This document shows, piece by piece, positions 1 to 9,750 of a stretch of DNA of 64,000 nt. Made by a program: the position numbers and the translations under genes. The stretch comes from Loripinus fragilis (Eukaryota > Mollusca > Bivalvia > Lucinida > Lucinidae). Within the stretch, counting starts at the first letter, position 1. Each line of letters starts with the position of its first letter. The stretch lies in the NCBI GenBank assembly GCA_964019695.1, contig OZ026515.1, forward strand, positions 134,536,549 through 134,600,548, read 5' to 3'. The notes under the pieces were generated by a model. That model worked only from the letters and a program-made list of their open reading frames with translations. It did no database searches and was not told the DNA's origin.

Positions 1-81
1 AAACAAATTAAATTGCTATTCTTTGAGACGTGATATATACATGTATTAAACAGAGTTTATTCATTAATCATCCTATTTAAA

Positions 82-237
82 ATATGGGATTTATAAACCT
101 CGGGAGGTGAAAAATCATACAAAGAAACTCACAAACGAGTTTCTTTACATGATTTTTCACCTCCCGAGGTTTAGAAACTCACCGACTAGTTTCTTTACAT
201 GATTTTTCACCTCCCGAGGTTTATAAATCCCATATTT
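82..237. repeat. Foldback (hairpin) repeat with doubled right arm
   Basis: The left arm (about 82-130, containing CCTCGGGAGGTGAAAAATCA) is followed by its reverse complement twice, at about 137-175 and 190-237. The outer pair extends to AATATGGGA / TCCCATATT. It looks like a palindromic MITE whose right arm was duplicated. It lies in the intron after MAN1B1 exon 4. No coding content. Confidence 0.75.
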
Positions 238-985
238 TCAATGTGATGATTCAATTAACTGTATATTACATGTATTCTGCATGACTTGCTTGCTCCAATC
301 AAGAAAATACTACGGCATGCAATGTGGCAAAACTAGCTGGATCATGACATGTCTAATTCTAACATGAGTAGTAATACATCAACTAACTGTTCCCTGTTGA
401 AAAAATGGAAGTCCCCCATTTTGAAAATCTTCTTCATCAAGTCCACCACAGAATTTCAAACGTCTGTAACTTTTTTATTAGTGAACAAAAACATTAAGTG
501 TGGTTAGTGTAAGTCATTTTCTCAGTTAGATCGTAACGAACATTTTGGTACTAAATTTATTGTGTTTTTCTAGAATTTTTTGTTTTAGTTCTTCGATCCT
601 CCAGTTTCAGTGTTGGAAGGCAGAAACGTTATGCAAAGTCATCCCATGTGTAAATGACGTCATTTGTTAATGTCTGTGATGTCAAAAGTGCAGAGAAGCA
701 TTATGCTAGTTTAAAAATGAATATGATATGCGTTTCATCTCATTGATGCCTTGGGTCACTTGTGGTCAGGAAAAAGAAGTTCCGGCTAAAGGGATTTATT
801 TCCCTATAAAATAAATCTTTCTAGGCAAAAACAAAATTTCCGATCTTATTTGTTTGATAAATCATGGTATTTTTCCGCCACACTTTAATAAAATTGAATA
901 TTATTAACCTTACTAACTGTTCTGACAAATGACCCAGACTTCAAACATCAAGGTACATTCAATTGTGATCACATGTAAGTATCAC
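238..985. other. Intron sequence, no gene seen
   Basis: AT-rich sequence with no recognisable exon on either strand. It is part of the MAN1B1 intron following exon 4; the next exon would be left of the window. Confidence 0.5.
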
Positions 986-989
986 TTAC

Positions 990-1038
990 CGCTGAAATAG
1001 TCATAATCTGGAGTGATATATTCTTTGACTGGAGTATC
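990..1038 (-). CDS. MAN1B1: MAN1B1 exon 4 (luminal stem, partial gene)
   Basis: A 49-nt exon on the minus strand, bounded by the acceptor TTTCTCTTACAG and the donor GTAAGTGATAC. It is entered in phase 0 and left in phase 1, and it follows exon 3 in frame. The translation is DTPVKEYITPDYDYFSG, an acidic, aromatic-rich piece of the luminal stem between the membrane anchor and the catalytic barrel. This stem is poorly conserved in the family, so the call rests on splice-site quality, phase and position rather than on similarity. The GH47 catalytic exons should follow to the left of position 1. Confidence 0.6.
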
Positions 1039-1070
1039 CTGTAAGAGAAACATCCTAACATAACACACAT

Positions 1071-1313
1071 ATATGAGCCGCGACATGTGATTTCCAACAA
1101 TGTGACATTTTGACAAGTGCGGACTCAGACGAGCCTGTTAAGCCCCTTTTAAGCTTAGAAACTCCAAATGGTGTTCAGTCAGTAGCTTAACAGTCATAGA
1201 ATAATCAAGCACCTAGAAAAGGCTCTGATCAGACTGCGCGTATGCGCAGGCTGATCTGAGACTTTGCTGGTCGCACATACCACATTGTTGGAAATCTCAT
1301 GTCACGGCTCATA
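1071..1313. mobile_element. MITE with about 34-bp terminal inverted repeats
   Basis: The ends are ATATGAGCCGCGACATG and, inverted, ATATGAGCCGTGACATG; both continue to GATTTCCAACAATGTG with only a few mismatches. An inner palindrome (GATCAGACTGCGCG / TGCGCAGGCTGATC) lies at about 1228-1258. There is no ORF. It is a non-autonomous DNA element of the ATGAGCCG type that I associate with clam genomes (from memory). Confidence 0.75.
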
Positions 1314-2350
1314 TGCTATTTTTTATGAAAATCAAGTGAAGGATGCAGAAGTATAATTCAACTAATAGTTGATTATCTAACCATACCACCGATTGGTTCC
1401 TATCTCTGATAGCTTAAAAAGAGACCCGGACAATGCAGATCACCTGGCAACACAGTGACGGAATAACTCAATAATAGCACTCTGGAAACCATGATCCATT
1501 CACTTGTACGTTTAGGATTTCTGTAGTACCCAACTATAGTATCTTGCTGTAAGTTTGCAGTAAATTTCTTCCACCTTTTTTTGAGATTCTGGAGCCCATG
1601 AGATACTTTACTACTTTCATTGCCCACCTTCCAAGAAAGTAATAGACCAATTGCAGATATTTTTCAACTGTAAAGCTGTGAAAAATGCTGGCAACATAAC
1701 TCAGGTATATGCAATGCTTCAGGATTTGCAAAAACATATGCACTCATTTAATTTTAGTTTATTTTACATTCAAAAATATGCATATTTAGGCAAATACACA
1801 GATTATCTGGGCTTCTGAATCAGCATACAATGAATCCATCATGAAATTGTTCCACTGGAAAACATAATGCTTGCACGAGGTTATAAAACTTATTTCAGGC
1901 TCAAATCAAATAATCATGAAATTTCAATTGCTCGCAAAAAAATATTAAATGCTTAAAGCTATATAGTCTGTTACTTTTAATTTTAGGACTAATGTTTCTA
2001 TTTTTCAAGAACACAGTAATATAACTAAAATTCAGGTAAACATTTTACCAATTTCGTAAATCTTAACAAATTATCAGTATCAAAACAACAGCATTTATGT
2101 TAAAATTAACTGTCTATAATTATTGGGACACAAATAATTACCAACAAGAGAAAACACACCTGTTTTATAAGATAATTCACTTTTCCTTGCAGTTTTCAGC
2201 TATAGTGAACAGATTTATTGTGAAAACATAACTTAATTCTACTTTTACAAATGATTTAAAAAGAAAATAAAATTTTTTCGAAAAATGTTCATAGTTGCGG
2301 ACTTAGTCTCTTTAATAATAAAGAAATTTTCTTGCTCAGAAGTGACATTT
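1314..2350. other. MAN1B1 intron 3, no gene seen
   Basis: AT-rich intron sequence. Short open frames on the minus strand at 1400-1743 have no family resemblance and no convincing splice context, so they are left unannotated. Confidence 0.45.
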
Positions 2351-2351
2351 A

Positions 2352-2412
2352 TCCTGCTCATAAATGTTAAAATGCCAACAATTGTTGGCATTTTAACATT
2401 TACGAGCAAGAT
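2352..2412. repeat. Perfect-core palindrome (hairpin MITE)
   Basis: AAATGTTAAAATGCCAACAA is followed directly by its inverse centred on CAATTG, with outer arms GCTCATAA / TTACGAGC. The same palindrome type occurs at about 55,600-55,860, where a SINE has split it. Confidence 0.75.
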
Positions 2413-2561
2413 GAATTTCATGCTCAGTTAAGTTGAGCATGTAAAGTGTTTTATAACCTCAGGACCTGAAACATTGAAAAAAAGAACTCAGTGATTGCAT
2501 ATAACAGCATGGGTGGTCAAATGTTTGACTACAGTACCTACAAACAATGTATAAAACTTAC

Positions 2562-2741
2562 AATTTGATCTTTTTTGTCAGCAGATTTTTCTATAGTATC
2601 TTTATTCCCATCATCCATTAACCTATCCCCATCCCGGGGGACTGGGAGAACTTGTTGATTCCCTGGTAGATCTTGGTTTTCATTGGCTGCTTTATCAACC
2701 TGTTCCACATGTACTTGTCCTTGCTGGTGGTTCACCTTGTC
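2562..2741 (-). CDS. MAN1B1: MAN1B1 exon 3 (luminal stem)
   Basis: A 180-nt exon, phase 0 at both ends, with acceptor TTGGTTGTTGTAG and donor GTAAGTTTTATAC. It encodes 60 residues, starting DKVNHQQGQVHVEQVDKAAN and ending SADKKDQI. The composition is rich in Gln, Asp, Asn and Lys with no predicted fold, as expected of the variable stem that holds the mannosidase catalytic domain away from the ER membrane. It joins exon 2 (ending DNIM) and exon 4 (starting DTPV) without a frame break. Identity is inferred from gene order and phase; the sequence alone would not identify the family. Confidence 0.6.
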
Positions 2742-2780
2742 CTACAACAACCAACAGTTCAATCGAAATGATTAACTAGG

Positions 2781-2961
2781 CCTTTAGTTTAGAGTGTGTC
2801 CTCAAAAATTAATTTTCTTATTTCTCAAGCAAAACATATGTTGTGGGTACTCAAAAGAACCGTCTCAATGAGACGGTTCTTTTGAGCACCCAAAACATAT
2901 GTTCAAACTGATGGGTAAGAAAATACGTACAATTTTATGCTCAAAAAATTTGTTTATCTAA
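2781..2961 (+). mobile_element. Hairpin MITE family H1, copy 1
   Basis: About 180 bp. It has a central near-perfect hairpin: GTACTCAAAAGAACCGTCTC then GAGACGGTTCTTTTGAGCAC, flanked by AACATATGTT on both sides and by TTCTTATTTCTCAA / GGTAAGAAAAT further out. Full copies also lie at 3234-3428, about 7665-7858 and 58,036-58,219; diverged or partial ones at 4571-4702, 6385-6478, 51,404-51,562 and 61,971-62,050. No ORF. Confidence 0.85.
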
Positions 2962-3180
2962 ACTCTTTGCATGCTCGCTAAATTTGCATGCTTTTTTGCT
3001 GTCTGCAGACTCTTTTAAATGAATTTTTCAGAAAAAATACTTCAGGAATACCATTAGATTGTCAATGTGTAAGGATCCAGATCAGGCCCCATGTTTTTTC
3101 GGAACTGATCTGGATCCAAAATTTCTGCAAAGGTTATCTGCAGATAACAAAAGCCGCCATAAGTGGGGAAAGTTTTCTAT
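2962..3180 (+). repeat. GATC-hairpin repeat family H3, copy 1
   Basis: The core is GGATCCAGATCAGGCCCCAT, then its inverse ACTGATCTGGATCC, followed by TGCAAAGGTTATCTGCAGA. Related copies lie at about 4735-4915, 5398-5620, 32,060-32,290 and 62,580-62,770. Probably an old non-autonomous element. Confidence 0.5.
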
Positions 3181-3233
3181 GAAATAATAACATATTTTAG
3201 TCCAGAATATTTTGCAAGCCAAGATAGAGGGGT

Positions 3234-3428
3234 CAGGCCATTAATTAAGAGTGTGTTAGCCCCCCCACCCCCCAAAATTCTTATTTCTCAAGCTAAACAT
3301 ATGTTGAGGGTACTCAAAAGAACCGTCTCAATGAGACCCTTCTTTTGAGCACCCAAAACATATGTTCAAACTGATAGGTAAGAAAATATTTACAATTTTA
3401 CACTCAAAATTTTTTTTTATCTAAACCT
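3234..3428 (+). mobile_element. Hairpin MITE family H1, copy 2
   Basis: Starts AGGCCATTAATTAAGAGTGTG and ends TTTATCTAAACCTG, with the same AACATATGTT-flanked hairpin core as at 2781-2961. One arm has lost CGG (GAGACCCTTCTTTTGAG), so the hairpin is slightly imperfect. Confidence 0.8.
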
Positions 3429-3624
3429 GTGGACGTGTCCAGGTACCCTGCTTTTGTGGTGCTGATTTAGTATCTACAACATACATGTATAATATTATAG
3501 AATTTATTGTCAATAACTCCTGAATTTTTATGGGATTTTGACAGGTAATACATTCATCTCCTATCAACGGACTAAGTCTAACCCTTTACTCCATAATGAC
3601 GCCTTTTGACACCTTTGAAATATA

Positions 3625-4315
3625 CTAGGCCAAAAAAGAAACGCCGCATATAAAGATTAAAACTATTGCGCATTAAATGAGAGTTACAAAATTTCATCTG
3701 CTATCTATGTTTCGCTACCATTCCTTTCACACATTATTCCCATTGTTTTATTGAGCTCAGTCAACCCAAACCAGTGTACTGGCTGTCTCTTTATTTTCAA
3801 GTTTTTCACGTGCACATTCATTTTATTTAGATTTTCACATGTAATAACTACTGAAATCAGTAGTCTTATATCCAATTTGCGATAAAACATTTTAAAACTT
3901 TAAAATTATTGATTACACATTGCTAATTTACGATGCCAAAACGGACACATGTTGAACGCGAAAAGGGGATATGAATGTTACAAGCTAACGTGACGCTATC
4001 AGTGATAGCCCAACAATTTCGATGCCATGCAAGGATGATTGAACGTCTTAGGAAACGTTTCTGACAACTTGGAACAATGTCAGACGGTGCGCATTCATGA
4101 CGTCACTGTCTAATGACGCGACGTCAAGATCAATAAAAACGTAGGTTTAAACTGCTGAATCAATTTCGTCCGGTGACAATGATAGCTAGGACAACCCCAG
4201 GAACTCATAATCCAAGAATCAGCGCTTAAACTGTGACAGCTCGTTTGCGAGAGATTGGTGAAAGACCCCCATATTCAATGTATGTTTTATATGCAGCTTT
4301 TCTTTTTTGGCCTAG
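3625..4315 (+). mobile_element. Internally deleted Tc1/mariner-like element
   Basis: The terminal inverted repeat is CTAGGCCAAAAAAGAAA (3625 onward), repeated inverted at the right end (about 4298-4315). TA dinucleotides at 3623-3624 and 4316-4317 are the expected TA target duplication of this superfamily. Only the N-terminal third of a transposase gene is left (3933-4265); the DDE part is missing. The element is nested in an H2 MITE. Confidence 0.8.
3933..4265 (+). pseudogene. Tc1-like transposase N-terminus, decayed
   Basis: One reading frame runs from ATG 3933 to about 4265. It shows a helix-turn-helix region (VTLSVIAQQFRCHAR) and the linker TTPGTHNPRISA followed by TVTARLREIGERP, typical of the bipartite paired-like DNA-binding domain of Tc1 transposases. 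The frame has several in-frame stops (for example TAA at 4227-4229, where the family usually has CAA). The catalytic DDE domain is absent because of an internal deletion up to the right TIR. Non-functional. Confidence 0.8.
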
Positions 4316-4570
4316 TATATCATGTATTTGAAAATATGGAAAATGGAGAATTTGCTTTTTGGAGCAAATGCTCCTTGGAGCCAATGCTCCATTTTCCATA
4401 ATATTTTCAAAAGTATTCAAAACTTTACTTAATTTTTTTCTTGATTTTTCAATGTTGTCTAAAAATAGAAAATGATGTCATGATCTAAAAATAGCCTATG
4501 GAGTAAAAGGTTAAAGGCTGTAGTTCTAATAACTTACAAGAAGACAGACAGATGCACAGACCAGGGCACT

Positions 4571-4915
4571 AGATAAGAGTGGGTAAAATCAAATTTATTT
4601 TCTTATTTTTCAACAATAACATATGCTGTGGGTACTCAAAAGAACCCTCTCTACGAGACAGTTCTTTTGAGTATCCAAATCATATGTTTAAACTGATGGG
4701 AAAGAAAATGATTTGAGACCCATGCATATTGCTTCCTAATTTTTTACATGCTAGAGGCAACTTTTGTCAGCTGCTGATGACCTTTGCAAACAGCCTATAA
4801 GTCCTGATCTGGATCAAAACTATTTCACACACTGACAGTGTCCCTGAAAGAATTTTTTGAAAAAAAGTTAATATTGAAAAAAAATCAGCAAAAGACAACA
4901 AAAGCATGAAAAATT
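4571..4915. repeat. Diverged H1 hairpin plus H3-type repeat
   Basis: 4571-4702 is a diverged H1 copy (arms GTACTCAAAAGAACCCTCTC / GAGACAGTTCTTTTGAGTA). 4735-4915 carries H3 signatures: GACCTTTGCAAACAG, CCTGATCTGGATC and the end GCATGCAAAGAGTTAA. No coding content. Confidence 0.55.
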
Positions 4916-5397
4916 ACCCAGCATGCAAAGAGTTAAGTGCACCTATGACAGACACAATTATGGACCAAAAACATTATGCCCCACCAACTTGGCACAATAA
5001 AAGAAATATTTTTAAATAGACCATTTTGAACTTTTTGAGACCTCTAAATGTGTACTTTGCAAACAAAGAAGACCCAGATGAAATGTCACATAACATGGCA
5101 TTTCATCAAGGTCTACACTGTTTTCCTAGCCAAAAAAGATTTTAAGAGAATGAAATTCAAAATATTTGGTAATTATAACCTGTGACCTCTTGATATATAC
5201 AATGGACCTTCCCAAATTTATTGAATCAAACCAGAAGGAAGATTCCATTAGTGCATAGAACGTTAAAGTTCAGCTAGAAGAAATCAGTGTACGGAGCAGC
5301 AATATAAAATATTCTGGAATATTTTGCATCTGTGACAGATTTCCTTCAGGCAGATAAACAAATAAATGCTAATTAAAATGAACCATTTATACTAATC

Positions 5398-5620
5398 AAC
5401 TCTTTGCTACTGGGAAATATTTCATGCTTTTTTTATTTTTCTTTCAAAATCAACTTCTTTCAAAAAATTCTTTCAAGAATATTATCAGAGTGCCAAACTG
5501 TTAAGATCAAGATTAGGTCCAGCATTTTGTCAGGCCTGATCTGGTTCCAAACTGTTTGGAACTAGAACAGGACTGACGATGAAACTGTTTGAAAAAGTAA
5601 TCAGCAGACCACACTAGCAG
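5398..5620. repeat. H3-type GATC repeat copy
   Basis: Contains AAGATCAAGATTAGGTCC and the inverse GGCCTGATCTGGTTCC followed by AAACTGTTTGG. It abuts the H2 MITE at 5622. Confidence 0.45.
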
Positions 5621-5621
5621 C

Positions 5622-5853
5622 TAACCCTTTACCCCATATGCTATATTTAGAACATTGCATCATTTTCTATAAATAATTCAAATTTTCAAATATTTTCCAA
5701 AGAATACTTTTTACATTTCAATAGTTTTGATAATATTATGGAAAATGGAACATTTGCTCCTCCTTAGGAGCAAATGTTCTATTTTTCATAATATTTTTTA
5801 AAAATCTTACATTTCAAAGGCGTCCAAAGGCGCTTGTGTGGAGTAAAGGGTTA
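5622..5853. mobile_element. TIR MITE family H2, uninterrupted copy
   Basis: Ends TAACCCTTTACCCCAT and GTGGAGTAAAGGGTTA form inverted repeats of about 16 bp. The middle is a hairpin of AATATTATGGAAAATGGAAC and its inverse, with the loop side TTTGCTCC / GGAGCAAA. 232 bp, no ORF. It is the intact counterpart of the split copy at 3579-4513. Confidence 0.75.
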
Positions 5854-7285
5854 AAAGAGGTAATCAAACCTAAACTGCAGCAGACCACAAAAGTTATGGA
5901 ATTTCTTGATTTTCTTGTAAAAAAGCCCTGTTATTTCACTTGCCAGCAGATGATTCTCATTTAACATAGGTTTAGATAAACAAAATTTTGGAGCGTAAAA
6001 CAGGGCTCTACAGTAAGCATGTTCCTAAAGTACCTGTACTAGTAGAATCATGGTCAGGACAAGTAAATTCTGGGCCCTGGTAGCCCGATTGGGCTTATTC
6101 ACAAATGTAGCACAGAATGTTACTCACCAAACCCTATGGAGCTCAACTTATTAATGAAGAAACAGATTCTATTAACTGACATGCACATGCATAATACACA
6201 AGTTTACAGCTTTTTTGACACTTGCACATGTGTGGGCTCCTCTAATGTTCAATTTTATATAATTTGAAAATTAGCACATTTTAGGTCAGGGCTAGCGCAT
6301 TTTAGGTCAGGGCTAGTGCATTTTAGGTCAGGACAAGTACATTTCACAAGGTCCTTGTCCGACAGGGCTAGTAGGTTAAAATGTTTACATCATGTAAACT
6401 CTCTTTTGAGTACCCACAACATATGTTTTGGTTGAGAAATAAGAAAATTATTTTTTTTGGTACGATCTCTTAACTAAAGGCCTGCATGTAATAAGGTCTT
6501 TTTTGTTTTTTAACCCTTTTTGTTCTGGAAACCTGCAAACAGGTACTTTGGCGGAGAGAGAAGGCACTAATTTTATGTGTTTTGGTGCTTAACATCCTAG
6601 TCAATAATTTTTCAGCAATGTAGCAACAAAAATTTCCTGTCTTCCTGGGTTGAACCAGTACTAAGCAGCTGAATGTCTTGCTCAAGGACACAACACAGTG
6701 AATCCAACAGTCAGAATTTTTTTATCAGTTAATTTACATGAAAAAAAATACAAATTTTGGGGTCGGGGACGAAAAAAAGAAAAAAGCTCTGAAAATGACC
6801 AGTTGACTGGTCATTTTCGAGCTTTTTTTTTGTTTGTTTGTTTGTTTTTGTTGCTTTACGTCCCAAGTCAACAGCTATGGTCATTGCGGGACGGTCAGTT
6901 CACCTAACCACACTTTTTTTCCTGGGCAAGCTTGAACAAGCAGTTAACCAGTAATCGTGCACATACTTTCGCTTGTAACTGACAACAACCCTTCATGAAT
7001 GATTCAGCTTTTTTTTAAATATCTCCAGAACAAACAGTAAAACTAGTAAGGTAAACCAACAGTCTGTATTAAATATTTCATCATTTTCCCAAAAATCTGG
7101 ACAGGACAATCACTTTTAACAGTGTCACTCTCAAAAATACACAGACAGAGTCTCAAAAATAATTTTTTTTCAATGAAACAAATAATAGTTAGAGTCGGCG
7201 GATAAAATAAAAAAGATAATTTTAGAATTTTTTTCTACTTTCCAGAAAATTACAGTAAATCAACTAATAAAAAAAATTCTGGTCT
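5854..7285. other. MAN1B1 intron: SINE fragments, half H1 copy, one hairpin
   Basis: No exon seen. The stretch holds a minus-oriented half of an H1 MITE (6385-6478), a minus-oriented SINE fragment (6639-6708, with CCTGGGTTGAACCAGTACTA), a hairpin at 6781-6828 (GCTCTGAAAATGACCAGTT and inverse) and a minus-oriented SINE tail (6829-6880). Three tandem GCACATTTTAGGTCAGGGCT-like units lie at about 6278-6340. Confidence 0.5.
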
Positions 7286-7288
7286 TAC

Positions 7289-7625
7289 CAAAATGTTATC
7301 AAGTTGCTGTTTGGCATGTCTCTTAAGATCATCCAGCTTATTCTGTTTGTCCATCTCCATTTCAGCAACTTTATTAGCACCTATTAGCTCTGCATGGTGG
7401 GAGCGCAGTGGCTCAGTGGTAGAGTGCTTGACTCGAGACCGAAGGGCCGCGGGTTCGGGCCATACCGGCGTCACTGTGTTGTGGTTCTTGAGCAAAACAC
7501 ATTTATCCTAGCTTAGTACTAGTTCAACCCAGGAAGACCCGTCCCTATATAACTGAAAGATTGTTGATGGGACGTAAAGAATCAAATCAAACAAAACAAA
7601 AGCTCTGCATGGCGGAACTTGTTGG
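7289..7625 (-). pseudogene. Duplicate of MAN1B1 exon 2 (3' part), split by a SINE
   Basis: On the minus strand, 7289-7397 plus 7613-7623 match the 3' half of exon 2. The protein is HAELIGANKVAEM then EMDKQNKLDDLKRHAKQQ, differing from exon 2 at about four positions, all conservative (P to A, I to M, E to D, M to L). A good donor (TTG followed by GTAAGACC) is kept. Homology starts at AACAAGTTCCGCC, where an AAG could act as a weak acceptor in phase 0, and stops at the donor. The SINE at 7398-7600 lies inside the copy, so it is probably dead, unless it is spliced from within the SINE: an open frame reads from the SINE into HAELIGANK. Confidence 0.7.
7398..7600 (+). mobile_element. tRNA-derived SINE S1 inserted in an exon copy
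   Basis: The head has a pol III A box (TGGCTCAGTGGTAGAGTG) and B box (GGGTTCGGGCC). The tail is GACGTAAAGAATCAAATC then an ACAAAACAAA run. The 12-bp target duplication AGCTCTGCATGG is at 7386-7397 and 7601-7612. Other copies lie at 39,975-40,170 (minus), 53,894-54,096, 55,619-55,823 and 57,673-57,870, with fragments elsewhere. Confidence 0.92.
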
Positions 7626-7664
7626 AATGGGCCGAAATATATTTGGTTTGGTTTTTCGAAAATC

Positions 7665-7858
7665 ACTAAGACCTTTAAGACTTAGAGTGATTATTTGAAA
7701 ATTAATTTTCTCATTTCTCAACCAAAACATATGTTGTGGGTACTCAAAAGAACCGTCTCAATGAGATGGTTCTTTTGAGCACCAAAAACTTATGTTTAAA
7801 CTCATGGATAAGAAAATATTCTTAGTTTTACACTCAAAAATTTTGCTTCTCTCGACCT
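7665..7858 (+). mobile_element. Hairpin MITE family H1, copy between exon 2 and its duplicate
   Basis: Contains GGTACTCAAAAGAACCGTCT and the inverse GATGGTTCTTTTGAGCACC, with AACATATGTT on the left and ACTTATGTTT on the right. It occupies most of the space between the two exon copies. Confidence 0.8.
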
Positions 7859-7872
7859 ATGTTACTGCTTAC

Positions 7873-8124
7873 CATAATGTTATCCAGTTGCTGTTTGGCA
7901 TGTCTCTTCAGATCCTCCAGTTTATTCTGCTTGTCTATCTCCATTTCAGCAACTTTATTAGGACCTATTAGCTCTGCATGGCGGAACTTGTTGCGACTAG
8001 CGGGTAATAGTTCACCAGAATCTCCATGTTTAAAATTAGGAATGATGTAAATCGCACTAAGACCGCTAACTAACAGCACTAATACAATAATGGTCCTCTG
8101 AAGACTTGACAGACGCTTCCATAC
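7873..8124 (-). CDS. MAN1B1: MAN1B1 exon 2 (membrane anchor and start of stem)
   Basis: A 252-nt exon, phase 0 at both ends, with acceptor TTTTCATTTCTAG and donor GTAAGCAGTAAC. It encodes 84 residues. It opens VWKRLSSLQR and continues into a hydrophobic segment TIIVLVLLVSGLSAIYIIP (residues 45-63 counting from the preferred start in exon 1). This is a signal anchor for a type II ER/Golgi membrane protein. After it comes a charged, probably coiled stem (KVAEMEIDKQNKLEDLKRH). The W-K-x-L-S-x-L-Q-R motif just before the anchor matches what I know of vertebrate MAN1B1 (ER mannosyl-oligosaccharide alpha-1,2-mannosidase, GH47). That enzyme trims one mannose from Man9GlcNAc2 on misfolded glycoproteins and marks them for ERAD. 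The 3' half of the exon is duplicated at 7289-7625. Confidence 0.78.
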
Positions 8125-8756
8125 CTAGAAATGAAAACAGATCCTACAGTGAATATTCTAGAATTTCAAACATTTTGCTCTTTCCGTCCTCAAATAAAAT
8201 GTTAACTGTTTAAGGACTGAAAGTCAAGCAAGAGACTAAACGCACCTGTATCGCTTAAACTGAGCGACTTAAGTTTAAACAATTCACAGATTTGATGCCA
8301 AAAACTTGTACAGACAAAATCTGACCTATTTCATAGATATAAGGCCAATTACGAAGTGAAGGGAGTGGTATATACCCCTGGAGAACCCAAGATCTATGTC
8401 AAGAAATACGTCATCATAAGTGACAAAATGATGTTTAGGGGAGGAGATCTGAACAGTTTCTGAGATATAAGGCATTTTATGAAGTGAGGGGAGAATGCCC
8501 TCAGGAACATTGAATGTGTTTCATAATTAACAAGAATATAATTATATGGCTTAGAGGTCGGGATCTAAAAAGTTTCTGAAATATTAGGTCTTTTCAGTGT
8601 TTTGCTGTATAACTCTATATAAACAAATGATCTTTATTGGGGCCCCACTGCCTGGAACCCTGGGGAGGGGTCAAAAGGTCAAATATCATTAAATTTCAAC
8701 TACAAAGTTAATTTCAAAGATTTTTATACCAAACTTTGTGTGTGTTCTCACAAACT
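8125..8756. other. MAN1B1 intron 1, no exon seen
   Basis: No coding signal. The stretch GGGTCAAAAGGTCAAATATC (about 8668-8687) recurs at about 10,326-10,345, so part of it belongs to a dispersed repeat. Confidence 0.45.
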
Positions 8757-9750
8757 AGAAGTGCTCACCTGATCTCCTAAATAATGTTAAAATAGGTCAA
8801 GGTCAACTTATAGGCTTATCATTTAAACATATTTTGTGTTACCATATATGGGCATGGTGGCCAGCAGGTATTATGATTTCTGCTTAAACAGTTATAGAAA
8901 ACTGAACATTTCAAGATTTTTCTAATATAAATGCACTAGGAATCAAATTTGGCCTTTCTGTAAAAAAGGTCAAGGTCAACCCAGATCCATCACTTGTGCA
9001 AACCTAGTAGGGCACACATCCCAAGGCTACATACTAAATCCCAAGGCCATGGCATTTTGGTTCCACAGAACAAGAATTTTAAAGGGTTTTACCTTATATG
9101 GGCATGGCGGCCATCTTGGTCATGCGACCATTATCATAAGTTATAAATTTACTCAGAGTCTCCATATGAAATTTGAGTTAAATTGGCCTAGTGAAAACAG
9201 TTGGCCTGAGAAAACTATGTCTTAATATATTGATGGGTCTTCAATATTAGCGACCTTGGCTGAAAGGTCAAAGGTCAACCTTGACCTTTGGAACTTATTT
9301 ATTTATAGCTATTGTCTCATTAGGTTTAACATATCAAGTGAGAATAATGACTTTGGCTTCAACAGCACCTAAAAAATCAACCTTTCAATGTTTTCCAATG
9401 CATTAGGAATCAAATTTGACCTTGATGTTAAGTAGGTCAAGGTCAACCTAGGATCATCCTTTGAACAAAATTGGTAGGCCCCACACCCCTAAAGCTACAG
9501 ACCAAGTCCCAGGTCAATGGCCTTCTGGTTCTGGAGATTTTTAAAGGGTTTTTACCATATATGGGCATAGTGGCCATCTTGGTAATGGGACCAGGTCCAT
9601 TTGAACAAACTTTCATTCTCGCATCCTAAGGAGTCTCTATATGAAACTTGAGTTTAATTGGTCCTGTGGTTTAAGAGGAGATGTTTGAAAATGTTTACGG
9701 ACAGACGACGGACAGACGCCAGAGTCACTGGTATACTCAGGCGAGCTAAT
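8757..9750 (-). mobile_element. Helitron-like repeat H6, minus-oriented decayed copy
   Basis: Read on the minus strand it has the same landmarks as the copies at 44,208 and 53,411: a start near TTAGCTCGCCTGAG with TATACCAGTGACT, then CATGACCAAGATGGCCGCCA, repeated GACCTTGACCT blocks, and an end GGAGATCAGGTGAGCACTTC near 8757. The terminal hairpins are lost. No ORF. Confidence 0.7.

Larger units (their letters stand above)
3579..4513. mobile_element. TIR MITE family H2 interrupted by a Tc1-like element
   Basis: The outer ends TAACCCTTTACTCCAT and (inverted) TAACCTTTTACTCCAT match the ends of a 232-bp copy at 5622-5853. The interior has the hairpin GGAAAATGGAG..CTCCATTTTCC. A Tc1/mariner remnant (3625-4315) has inserted into it, so the two halves are now about 700 bp apart. 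Confidence 0.75.

Noticed and set aside
7400..7470. tRNA gene in the SINE heads (also at 11,540, 28,445, 53,900, 55,625 and 57,675)
   Set aside because: A and B boxes are present, but the acceptor stem does not close and SINE bodies, tails and target duplications follow.
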